Below, in pieces: positions 1 through 5,752 of a DNA stretch of 7,546 nucleotides. Location of the stretch: the NCBI GenBank assembly GCA_028288905.1, contig JAQGHJ010000411.1, positions 1-7,546 on the forward strand. Reading direction: 5' to 3'. The notes below the pieces were generated by a model, which did no database searches, was not told the origin of the DNA, and saw only the letters and a program-made list of their open reading frames with translations. The DNA is from Phycisphaerales bacterium (GTDB lineage Bacteria; Planctomycetota; Phycisphaerae; Tepidisphaerales; Tepidisphaeraceae). The position numbers and the translations under genes were made by a program. Position 1 is the stretch's first letter. Each line of letters begins with the position of its first letter.

Positions 1-390
1 CAGGCGCTGCTCGGCTTCCAGTTCGTCGGGGTGCTGACGGACGCGTTCGACCGGCTGCCGGCCGGCTCGCGGCACGTCCACGTCGCGAGCCTGCTGCTGT
101 CGGCCGTCACCGTTACTTTACTGATCGCCCCGGCCGCGTTCCACCGGCTGGCCGAGCGGGGCGAGGCGACCCCGCGGCAACTGCGGGTCTCGACCGCGTT
201 CCTGCTGGCCTCGATGGTCACCCTGCCGCCGGCGATGACCGGGGACCTGTTCGTCGTGGTCCGCAAGGCGACCGACTCCGGCCCGCTGGCCGCCGCAGTG
301 GCGGCCGGGGTGCTGGTCCTGTTCTACGCCGTGTGGTTCGTCCCGGGGGCCGTGGTACGGCTGCGGCAACAACGCCGGCCGGCGGCGTGA
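1..390 (+). CDS. DUF6328-like multi-pass membrane protein, C-terminal part (5' end outside window)
   Basis: The frame is open from base 1 to a TGA at 388-390, giving 129 residues of the C-terminal part; the start lies upstream. The visible part opens with ALLGFQFVGVLTDAFDRLP and continues into three hydrophobic stretches (about residues 28-46, 62-87 and 96-118), separated by a short polar loop (HRLAERGEATPRQL) and a charged segment (RKATDSG). It ends in a basic tail, RLRQQRRPAA. The FGFQ-like opening, the predicted-helix / APAAFHR / helix order and the loop composition match my recollection of the DUF6328 family of small integral membrane proteins, whose function is unknown. An internal GTG at 31 is in frame but lies inside the conserved opening, so I do not take it as the start. 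The gene converges on phoU with 30 bases between the stop codons. The coding call is firm; the family name is moderately sure. Confidence 0.75.
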   Translation, partial: QALLGFQFVGVLTDAFDRLPAGSRHVHVASLLLSAVTVTLLIAPAAFHRLAERGEATPRQLRVSTAFLLASMVTLPPAMTGDLFVVVRKATDSGPLAAAVAAGVLVLFYAVWFVPGAVVRLRQQRRPAA

Positions 391-405
391 CGCGCCCGAA
401 GATAT

Positions 406-420
406 GGCGAGCCGATCGCC
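406..420. terminator. Small hairpin between convergent stop codons
   Basis: GGCGA (406-410) and TCGCC (416-420) form a five-base stem with a five-base loop, filling most of the 30-base gap between the membrane-protein gene and phoU. Its position suits a bidirectional transcription end. It is short and has no T-run on either side, so this is tentative. Confidence 0.25.
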
Positions 421-1080
421 TCACACCGCGTGCAGGTGCCGGACGATCCGGCCGCTGTGCACGTAGATCACGTCCTCCGCCACGTTCGTGCAGTGGTCGG
501 CGATCCGCTCGAGGTTCTTGGCGATCATGATGTTCGACAGGTTCGTGCTGGCGGCGGACCCGTCCCGCTCGGTGGCGGCCAGCATGTCCTGGACGATTTG
601 GTGGTACAGGGCGTCGACGACGTCGTCGCTCCGGAGCACTTGGCGGGCCAGGTCGACGTCGGATAGGTTGAACGCCTTGATCGTGTCCCGGAGGGTGGTG
701 ACGACGGTGCCGCCGATCAGCCGCAGGTCGGGGGTCGGGCGGTACCCGCCGGACCGGGCCAGCGGCAGCACCCGCTGGGCGACGTTGACGGCGCAGTCGG
801 CGATCCGCTCGAAGTCGCTGTTGACCTTGATGATCGTCGTGACGAGCCGCAGGTCGCTGGCGGCCGGCTGGTGGAGGGCGAGCAGGTCGATCGCCAGCCG
901 CTCGACCTCGACCTCGTCGGCGTCCACCCGGGCGTCGGACCGGATCGCCTCCTGGGCCATCCCGGCGTCGCCCTGGAACGCGCTCTCGACGGCCCGCTCG
1001 ACCAGCGCCTGGACGGACGCGGCCATCCGGGCCAGCCGGGTGCGGAGGTCGGCGAGGGACTCGTGAAGGTTGCGGGCCAT
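421..1080 (-). CDS. phoU: PhoU, phosphate signalling and transport regulator
   Basis: This encodes 219 residues, the usual PhoU length. PhoU is a cytoplasmic helical-bundle protein that, with the Pst transporter and a PhoR-type kinase, represses the Pho response and limits phosphate uptake when phosphate is plentiful. Both repeats of the family are visible. The first carries DFERIADCAVNVAQR (residues 89-103) and the second NLERIADHCTNVAED (189-203), the E/D-rich metal-binding helices typical of PhoU. The N-terminus (MARNLHESLADLRTRLARMA) aligns with the usual HxxxxxxELxxLxxxLxxM opening. I chose the ATG at 1080 for that reason and because GGGGAG lies 10 bases upstream (1091-1096). An in-frame ATG at 1137 would add 19 residues but lacks a ribosome site. 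The gene follows pstB on the same strand after 86 bases, probably as one transcript. Confidence 0.93.
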   Translation of the reverse strand: MARNLHESLADLRTRLARMAASVQALVERAVESAFQGDAGMAQEAIRSDARVDADEVEVERLAIDLLALHQPAASDLRLVTTIIKVNSDFERIADCAVNVAQRVLPLARSGGYRPTPDLRLIGGTVVTTLRDTIKAFNLSDVDLARQVLRSDDVVDALYHQIVQDMLAATERDGSAASTNLSNIMIAKNLERIADHCTNVAEDVIYVHSGRIVRHLHAV

Positions 1081-1090
1081 GAACTCGGCT

Positions 1091-1096
1091 CTCCCC
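1091..1096 (-). promoter_or_regulatory. Ribosome binding site deciding the phoU start
   Basis: The minus strand reads GGGGAG followed by 10 bases and then the ATG at 1080. The alternative ATG at 1137 is preceded by no purine-rich Shine-Dalgarno match, so this site favours the shorter, family-typical PhoU. Confidence 0.5.
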
Positions 1097-1166
1097 ACTG
1101 ACGTTTCGGCTCGGGCGGCGGCTTCGAGTGCGGTCATACCCGTCGGTGGCGCGGGATCACCGGGGT

Positions 1167-2096
1167 TCACCCGAACCGGCCGGTGACGTAATCGTTCGTC
1201 TGCTGGTTCGACGGGTTCGTGAAAATCTCGCTCGTCCGGTCGTACTCGATCAGGCTGCCGAGGTAAAAGAACGCCGTGCGGTCGCTCACCCGGGCCGCCT
1301 GCTGCATGTTGTGGGTGACCATCACGATCGTGTAGCTCGACTTGAGCCCGCCGATCAGGTCCTCGATCTTGCGGGTGGCGATCGGGTCGAGCGCGCTGCA
1401 CGGCTCGTCCATCAGCAGGATCCGCGGCTTGGTCGCCAGCGCCCGGGCGATGCACAGCCGCTGCTGCTGCCCGCCGGACAGGCCCAGGGCGCTCTGGTGG
1501 AGCCGGTCCTTCGTCTCGTCCCAGATGGCGGCCTTGCGGAGGCAGTCCTCGACGAGCGGGTCGAGGTCCGCCCGCCGCTTGATGCCCTGCAGCCGCGGGC
1601 CGTACGCGACGTTGTCGTAGATGCTCTTGGGGAACGGGTTGGGCTTCTGGAACACGAGCCCGATCTCCCGGCGGAGCGTGACCATGTCCTGCCGGGGGTC
1701 GTACACGTCCGTCCCGCCGACGAGCATCTCGCCGGTGACCCGGCACCCGGGGATCAAGTCGTTGAGCCGGTTGATCGACCGCAGGAACGTCGACTTCCCG
1801 CACCCGCTCGGCCCGATGAACGCGACGACGCTGTGCTCGGGGATGTCGACCGAGACCTTCTTGATCGCCTCGTGCCGGCCGTAGTAGACGCTGACGTTCC
1901 GGGCCTGGATGAGCGGAGCGACGGCGGCAGATGTGGGAGCAGCCGCTGCCCGCCCGCCCGTGGCGGGGGCCGGTGCCGGGGCGGACGGCCAACCGTCCCC
2001 GGCGCGGCCGGGTCTGGGGGTGGACGGGGGCGCCCCGCCGTTCGCGTCGCGGGCCGTGCGGACGTCCGACGGGTCTGGCGCGGTCAGTCTGCTCAT
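1167..2096 (-). CDS. pstB: PstB, phosphate ABC transporter ATP-binding protein
   Basis: This 309-residue protein is the ATPase that drives high-affinity phosphate import through the PstSCA permease at the cytoplasmic membrane. All ABC motifs are intact: Walker [10 protein letters not shown] (95-103), Q-loop FQKPNPFP (Q150), signature LSGGQQQR (206-213), Walker B ILLMDEP (226-232), D-loop SALD (234-237) and switch histidine H262 in [48 protein letters not shown] and [10 protein letters not shown] are characteristic of PstB rather than other ABC ATPases. The ABC core begins near residue 62 ([12 protein letters not shown]). The preceding 60 residues are proline-, alanine- and glycine-rich, probably disordered, and beyond the usual length of about 250-270. 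The ATG at 2096 has GGGAG seven bases upstream (2104-2108), which supports the long form. phoU follows on the same strand; pstS, pstC and pstA are not in the window. Confidence 0.96.
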   Translation of the reverse strand: MSRLTAPDPSDVRTARDANGGAPPSTPRPGRAGDGWPSAPAPAPATGGRAAAAPTSAAVAPLIQARNVSVYYGRHEAIKKVSVDIPEHSVVAFIGPSGCGKSTFLRSINRLNDLIPGCRVTGEMLVGGTDVYDPRQDMVTLRREIGLVFQKPNPFPKSIYDNVAYGPRLQGIKRRADLDPLVEDCLRKAAIWDETKDRLHQSALGLSGGQQQRLCIARALATKPRILLMDEPCSALDPIATRKIEDLIGGLKSSYTIVMVTHNMQQAARVSDRTAFFYLGSLIEYDRTSEIFTNPSNQQTNDYVTGRFG

Positions 2097-2103
2097 GCGG
2101 CGG

Positions 2104-2108
2104 CTCCC
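2104..2108 (-). promoter_or_regulatory. Ribosome binding site of pstB
   Basis: The minus strand reads GGGAG, then seven bases, then the ATG at 2096. It matters because it supports translation of the unusual 60-residue N-terminal extension of PstB rather than a start nearer the ABC core. Confidence 0.5.
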
Positions 2109-2180
2109 GGTAAGGGCTCAAGGACTCTAAGCCGCCGCCCGCCGCCGACAACGCCTTTACCAAACATAAACGGGCCGCCC

Positions 2181-2199
2181 GCGCCGCCCGGAGCGGCGC
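2181..2199. other. GC-rich hairpin in the pstB/miaB divergent spacer
   Basis: GCGCCGC (2181-2187) and GCGGCGC (2193-2199) are perfectly complementary over seven bases around a five-base loop, followed on the plus strand by TTT. It sits 82 bases upstream of the -10-like TATACT candidate for miaB, so it is unlikely to end miaB transcription. If the pstB promoter lies beyond it, the hairpin would fall in the pstB leader. Palindromes of this size are not rare at this GC content. Confidence 0.3.
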
Positions 2200-2281
2200 T
2201 TTCGCCCTGTCGCCCCGCCACAGGAGGCACGCCGGGGCCGATGGGGCCGCCAAAGGTGGTGTGTCGACGGCGGGCGGCGGA

Positions 2282-2287
2282 TATACT
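2282..2287 (+). promoter_or_regulatory. Candidate -10 element for miaB
   Basis: TATACT differs from the TATAAT consensus at one base and stands out in very GC-rich surroundings, about 80 bases before the miaB ATG. I see no good -35 at the expected distance; 2259-2264 is a poor match. The remainder of the 2097-2367 spacer holds GC-rich palindromes and one A/T-richer patch (2154-2170) that might belong to the pstB promoter, but no small gene. Confidence 0.35.
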
Positions 2288-2367
2288 GTCCGATCTTTCC
2301 CGTTCCCCGCCGGCCCGCACCGCCCTCGATTTGCGGCCCGGCGCCCCGACCCGAGACCCGGACGACG

Positions 2368-3969
2368 ATGCGACGCAGGCTTTACCTGGAAACCTTCGGC
2401 TGTCAGATGAACGTGCTCGACAGCGAGCTCGTCCTCGGCCAGCTCCGCGCCCAAGGGTATGAGCCGACCGAGGACCGCGAGGCGGCCGACGTCATCCTGT
2501 ACAACACGTGTTCGGTCCGAGAGCACGCCGAGCAGAAGGTGTGGAGCCGGCTCGGCGAGTTGACCGGCCGCAAGCGGGATGATCCGGGCCTCGTCATCGG
2601 CGTCATTGGGTGCATGGCCGAGCGGGACGGGAAGAACATCTTCGACCGGTTCCCCCACGTCGACATCCTGTGCGGCCCCGGCGAGCTCGACAAGCTGCCC
2701 GGTCTCGTCCACAACGCGTCGGTCACGGCGACGGCGAACGAGGCGGCCCGCGGCCCGGCGTTCGCCGGGACGAACGGCGGGCCGGGCGAGAAACACGTCG
2801 CCCTGATGGGCGCCACCGCCCGGCGGTCGTCCACGCTGGAGGCGGCCGAGGACCACCTCGAGCTGCTCGACCTGTCGCGGGCGATCAGCCCCGGCGATGA
2901 CCTGTCGCAGGCGTACGTTCGAATCACCCGCGGGTGCAACAAGTTCTGCACGTACTGCGTGGTCCCGTACACCCGCGGGCCGGAGGTCCACCGGCCGCCA
3001 CAGAACATCGTCGACGAGGTCCGCCGGCTGGCAGACGCCGGCGCCCGCGAGGTGACGCTGCTCGGGCAGACGATCAACCACTACGCCTACGCCCACGGCG
3101 ACGGCCGGACGACGACATTCGCCGACCTGCTGTACCTCGTCCACGAGGCCGTCGGGCACCTGCCGCGGCTGCGGTTCGTCACCAGCTTCCCCCGCGACTT
3201 CACGGACGCCGCGCTGGCGGCGATGCGGGACTGCGAGCGGATCTGCCGCTACCTGCACGTCCCCGCCCAGCACGGGGCGGACCGGGTGCTGAAGCTGATG
3301 AACCGCGGGTACACGGCCCGCCAGTACCTCGACTTCGTCGACCGCGCCCGGGCGATGATGCCGGACATCTCGCTCGCGTCCGACTTTATCGTCGGGTTCC
3401 CCACCGAGACCGACGCGGAGTTCGAGGCGACGAAGGAACTGGTCCGGTACTGCCGGTTCAAGAACAGCTTCATCTTCAAGTACTCGCCCCGCCCGGGCAC
3501 GACGGCCATCACCCGGTTCGCCGACGACGTGCCGGAGGCCGTGAAGCGGCGGCGGAACGCCGAGCTGCTGGCGGTCCAGCAGGAGGTGAGCGTCGCGGGC
3601 AACCGGCAGATGATCGGCCGGACCGTGCGGGTGCTCGTCGAGGGCGAGAGCAAGCTGGTGAGCAAGCAGGCCGCCGCCGTCTACCCCAAGGCCCCGGCGA
3701 ACGGCGTGGAGCTCGGGTGGGAGAAGCGACGGGCGGAACGAACGGCCGCCGCGGCGGCCGAACCCGACGTGGGCGGGACGGACGCAGGCGGGTCAGCCTG
3801 GGGCGCGCCCGTGCGGACGCAGATGGTCGGCCGGACGCCGGGGGATCAGGTGGTGGTATTCGACGGCGACCTGTCGATGAAGGGGGAACTGCTCGACGTC
3901 GAGATCGTGGACGCCAAGCAAATGACGCTGTTCGCCCGGGTCGCGGAGGCGGTAGTCGCGAGCACGTGA
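2368..3969 (+). CDS. miaB: MiaB, tRNA-2-methylthio-N6-dimethylallyladenosine synthase
   Basis: This cytoplasmic radical-SAM methylthiotransferase adds a methylthio group to i6A37 of tRNAs reading UNN codons, using two iron-sulfur clusters. The 533-residue product has the three family domains. The N-terminal domain supplies cluster cysteines C12 (FGCQMN), C48 (YNTCSVRE) and C82 (IGCMAE). The radical-SAM core carries C190, C194 and C197 in RGCNKFCTYCVVPYTRG. A C-terminal TRAM domain runs from about 414 to 525. ITRGCNKFCTYCVVPYTRG and the SDFIVGFPTET segment favour MiaB over MtaB or RimO. It differs from E. coli-type MiaB in LGQTINHY instead of LGQNVNSY and EVHRP instead of EVSRP. It is 60-90 residues longer than usual because of insertions at about 118-165 and, inside the TRAM domain, about 430-484. 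The start gives the expected MRRRLYLETFGCQMN opening, although no strong ribosome site precedes it. It is divergent from pstB. Confidence 0.95.
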   Translation: MRRRLYLETFGCQMNVLDSELVLGQLRAQGYEPTEDREAADVILYNTCSVREHAEQKVWSRLGELTGRKRDDPGLVIGVIGCMAERDGKNIFDRFPHVDILCGPGELDKLPGLVHNASVTATANEAARGPAFAGTNGGPGEKHVALMGATARRSSTLEAAEDHLELLDLSRAISPGDDLSQAYVRITRGCNKFCTYCVVPYTRGPEVHRPPQNIVDEVRRLADAGAREVTLLGQTINHYAYAHGDGRTTTFADLLYLVHEAVGHLPRLRFVTSFPRDFTDAALAAMRDCERICRYLHVPAQHGADRVLKLMNRGYTARQYLDFVDRARAMMPDISLASDFIVGFPTETDAEFEATKELVRYCRFKNSFIFKYSPRPGTTAITRFADDVPEAVKRRRNAELLAVQQEVSVAGNRQMIGRTVRVLVEGESKLVSKQAAAVYPKAPANGVELGWEKRRAERTAAAAAEPDVGGTDAGGSAWGAPVRTQMVGRTPGDQVVVFDGDLSMKGELLDVEIVDAKQMTLFARVAEAVVAST

Positions 3970-3985
3970 CTGGGCGAAGGCGACC

Positions 3986-4014
3986 GAAGGTGCGCCCCCA
4001 CCTCCCGCACCTTC
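3986..4014 (+). terminator. Hairpin just downstream of miaB
   Basis: GAAGGTGCG (3986-3994) and CGCACCTTC (4006-4014) are perfect nine-base complements around an 11-base C-rich loop, starting 17 bases after the miaB stop. Position and stability fit a transcription end for miaB. A T-run does not follow, so an intrinsic terminator of the classical kind is not shown. Confidence 0.45.
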
Positions 4015-4018
4015 CACC

Positions 4019-4105
4019 TGTTTAGCGGTCGGACCGCAGGTCCACCTTCGGACCGTGCGACCAAGGGTCCGGCGAAGGGTGGACCTGCGGTCCGGCCGCT
4101 AAACA
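4019..4105. repeat. Large inverted repeat with nested GGACC/GGTCC palindromes
   Basis: Bases 4019-4046 and 4078-4105 are inverted copies over 28 positions with one difference (T4029 against G4095, which would still pair as G-U in RNA). Past a single bulged base (4077), TTCG (4047-4050) can pair with CGAA (4073-4076). Alternatively, CGGACC (4049-4054) can pair with GGTCCG (4066-4071) to close the tip. Each arm also contains its own small palindrome, GGACC-GCA-GGTCC on the left and GGACC-TGC-GGTCC on the right, so the GGACC/GGTCC unit occurs six times. The element lies between the convergent miaB and lipoprotein genes. It could be a strong bidirectional terminator, a cruciform, or a REP/MITE-like dispersed repeat. 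It contains no plausible ORF. Confidence 0.85.
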
Positions 4106-4160
4106 TCGGGTACGGGTGTGCGATCGACCTACGTGGGGAAGGTGCCCCTTTCGCGCCGCT

Positions 4161-4180
4161 CCCCGAGCCCGGGTTCGGGG
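4161..4180 (-). terminator. Hairpin abutting the stop of the distal lipoprotein gene
   Basis: CCCCGA (4161-4166) and TCGGGG (4175-4180) are complementary, and the stem can extend inward through a G-T pair and two C-G pairs. It begins at the base next to the TAG stop (4181-4183, read on the minus strand). The position suits transcript termination for the minus-strand gene. There is no T-run after it, so it may act as a stability element instead. Confidence 0.4.
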
Positions 4181-4822
4181 CTACTCCTCCGTCCACAGAT
4201 AGAACAGCCGCGCCACCCGCGTTCCCAGGTCCTTGTTCATCTCGTCGCGAACGCCCTGTTCGGTGTTGCGGGAGTCGGCAGGCTTGAACGGGACGGCGGC
4301 CGCCACCGCGTACCCCTGGTTCGCCTGGAGTGGCCAGCGGACCTGGGCGGTGCGGGCGTCGACGACCCAGACGGCCGCCTCAACCTGCCCGTCGACGGCC
4401 TCGCCGGCCACCGCCTGGGACGTCTCGTAGCGGGTCAGGTCGACGTAGATCAATTGGGTGGCCCCGCACGCACGGGCGATCTCGGTCGGCCGGGGCCGGC
4501 CGCCGTCCTCGCCCGGCTTGGACCGGACCTCGATCGCTAGCCCAGGGTCGACCACCGTGACCGCGTTGTTCTCTTTCAGCAGCCGGGCCACCTCCGAAGC
4601 CACCCGCTGGGCGTCGGTGGCCGCCTCCGGCGGATTGTTCCCCCGCTCGACGATCACCAGCGTCGGCTCCTTCGGCAGGGCGAACAGTGCCGGGTGCTTC
4701 ACCGGCCCCGCCGCCTTGTGGGCGATCACGCCAAAGATCCCGCACCCGCCGTTGGCGCCGGCCAACGCGGCGAGGGCGAGGGCGGAGACGACGGGGCGGG
4801 CGATGCGGGGAAGAAGGGGCAC
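4181..4822 (-). CDS. Putative lipoprotein of unknown function (lipoprotein A)
   Basis: I do not recognise a named family. I take the GTG at 4822 as start because GGAGG lies four bases upstream and the product then begins directly with a signal peptide: basic PRIARP, then hydrophobic VVSALALAALAGA, then GGC, with Cys27 as likely lipidation site. An ATG at 4870 would add 16 residues ahead of the signal with no ribosome site. The mature part (about 186 residues) has an alternating hydrophobic pattern: TLVIVERGNN (54-63), a helix-like AQRVASEVARLLKENNAVTVVD (71-92), GATQLIYVDLTRYE (120-133) and VEAAVWVVDARTAQVRWP (147-164). This looks like an alpha/beta domain, vaguely TolB-N or LpoB-like, which is speculation. 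The same layout recurs in the next gene upstream (4987-5664), suggesting duplication. It is probably exported and membrane-anchored. Confidence 0.8.
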   Translation of the reverse strand: MPLLPRIARPVVSALALAALAGANGGCGIFGVIAHKAAGPVKHPALFALPKEPTLVIVERGNNPPEAATDAQRVASEVARLLKENNAVTVVDPGLAIEVRSKPGEDGGRPRPTEIARACGATQLIYVDLTRYETSQAVAGEAVDGQVEAAVWVVDARTAQVRWPLQANQGYAVAAAVPFKPADSRNTEQGVRDEMNKDLGTRVARLFYLWTEE

Positions 4823-4826
4823 GAGA

Positions 4827-4831
4827 CCTCC
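4827..4831 (-). promoter_or_regulatory. Ribosome binding site setting the GTG start of lipoprotein A
   Basis: The minus strand reads GGAGG, four bases (TCTC), then GTG at 4822. The spacing is slightly short but this is the strongest Shine-Dalgarno match in the window. It places the start exactly at the head of a signal peptide. Confidence 0.65.
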
Positions 4832-4873
4832 AGGGGGTTCAGTTAGACAGGCGACGGGACACGCCCGCACGTC

Positions 4874-4889
4874 CGGGGGCTAGCCCCCG
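4874..4889. repeat. Perfect 16-base palindrome between the lipoprotein genes
   Basis: CGGGGGCTAGCCCCCG is a perfect palindrome with no loop, upstream of the lipoprotein A start. It could be a dimeric regulator site, a cruciform seed, or part of a dispersed genomic repeat. TCACGAAGTGA (4909-4919) is a second, smaller inverted repeat close by. Confidence 0.55.
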
Positions 4890-4933
4890 TCCACTCGCGT
4901 CGCTCGGCTCACGAAGTGAATCGCACGCCGTCT

Positions 4934-4962
4934 CGACCGGGCATTAGGGCTTAACGCGGTCG
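4934..4962 (-). terminator. Hairpin downstream of lipoprotein B
   Basis: Read on the minus strand, CGACCG and CGGTCG pair as the outer stem, and CGTTA with TAATG (one G-T pair) as the inner stem around AGCCC. That gives 11 base pairs with a two-base bulge. It begins 24 bases past the TAA of lipoprotein B, a good position for ending or attenuating that transcript before lipoprotein A. No T-run follows. Confidence 0.45.
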
Positions 4963-4986
4963 CGCGTCGCCGCCCCCGCCTCGGGT

Positions 4987-5664
4987 TTAGTTCGTCTCGT
5001 ACGCCACGAACTTCTGCACCACCGCGGTGCCGAACGCCGAGATTGCCCCGCGGTACGTGGTGGCGCGGTTGAGGTTCGGCGTCCCCTGCTCGGGGCCCTT
5101 CTCGGGGAACGTGGCCGACACCTGGTCGTCGTACACGACCTTGCCGACGCCGTTCGTCACCTCGACGACCTTGACCCGCCCGACCACCTCGCCGCGGAAT
5201 AGTTCCAGCACGTCGGTCGGGTTGAGCGTGAACGAGTCAACCTCCAGGTAGATCAGCCGGGAGACGCCGAGCTTCGGGGCGACGTTCACGACGGGCTCGG
5301 CCTCGAGGTCCGGGTAATTCCGCTGGAACGCGAACACGGCTTGTGGGTTGGCCGTGGCCGGGAACTGGGTGCCCTTGAGCTCGTCGGCCTTGAGCCGCTG
5401 GGACTCGCGGAAGTCGGCGTCGACGACCTGGGCGATGTCCAACTGGAGCCGGGGGTAGTCGATCTGCGTGCCGCGGTCGACCGACACCATCACGCCGAGC
5501 GACTGCCCGGCCAGCCCGGCGTAGGTCGGCTTGACCGTGAGGGACGTCGTGCGGGCGGCGGCCAGCCCGAGGACGGAGCACCCGCCGGTGCCCGCCGCCA
5601 CGAGGGACAACAGGAGGGCGGGGGCGAGGCGGCACAGCGCGCGAGCCGGTCGGCGGCAGGTCAT
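4987..5664 (-). CDS. Putative lipoprotein of unknown function (lipoprotein B)
   Basis: The 225-residue product opens with a signal peptide: basic TCRRPARALCR, a hydrophobic core APALLLSLVAAG, then TGGC, giving Cys29 as the likely lipidation site. The lipobox is relaxed, with Thr at -3 where Leu is usual. The mature part contains SLGVMVSVDRG (55-65), a long helix-like IDYPRLQLDIAQVVDADFRES (68-88), VAPKLGVSRLIYLEVDSF (128-145) and EVVGRVKVVEVTNGVGKVVYDD (159-180). The order strand, long helix, LIY[LV] strand, then a pair of strands matches lipoprotein A; GVSRLIYLEV lines up with GATQLIYVDL there. The two are probably diverged paralogues, and neither belongs to a family I can name. The ATG at 5664 lacks a clear ribosome site but no better start precedes the signal peptide. 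Its transcript probably ends or is attenuated at the hairpin 24 bases downstream. Confidence 0.8.
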   Translation of the reverse strand: MTCRRPARALCRLAPALLLSLVAAGTGGCSVLGLAAARTTSLTVKPTYAGLAGQSLGVMVSVDRGTQIDYPRLQLDIAQVVDADFRESQRLKADELKGTQFPATANPQAVFAFQRNYPDLEAEPVVNVAPKLGVSRLIYLEVDSFTLNPTDVLELFRGEVVGRVKVVEVTNGVGKVVYDDQVSATFPEKGPEQGTPNLNRATTYRGAISAFGTAVVQKFVAYETN

Positions 5665-5752
5665 GACGGAACCCGTTGTAAGAGGAGGCCAGATCTCGGA
5701 TTCGGCGAAGGAGACCGGCCGGAGTTGGCCGAAGACAGCCGCGCCTCGCCGG

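Noticed and set aside
2206..2224. CCTGT/ACAGG inverted repeat with a nine-base loop
   Set aside because: A five-base stem with a C-rich loop is too weak to call in sequence of this GC content.
2097..2367. A Pho box upstream of pstB
   Set aside because: I looked for tandem CTGTCAT-like repeats and found none. Planctomycete PhoB sites may differ, so absence of an E. coli-type box is uninformative.
1128..2462. A 444-codon plus-strand open frame opposite pstB
   Set aside because: It is antisense to pstB, whose motifs are all intact, and its translation shows no domain or plausible fold.
421..3273. A 950-codon open frame on the minus strand spanning phoU, part of pstB and the antisense of miaB
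   Set aside because: Only its last 219 codons carry a recognisable protein (PhoU). The rest is the complement of pstB and miaB in other frames and is Arg/Pro/Gly-rich, as expected of GC-driven shadow frames.
2934..4025. A 363-codon plus-strand frame overlapping miaB
   Set aside because: It is a shifted frame within the miaB coding region, rich in Arg and Pro, while the miaB frame holds every family motif.
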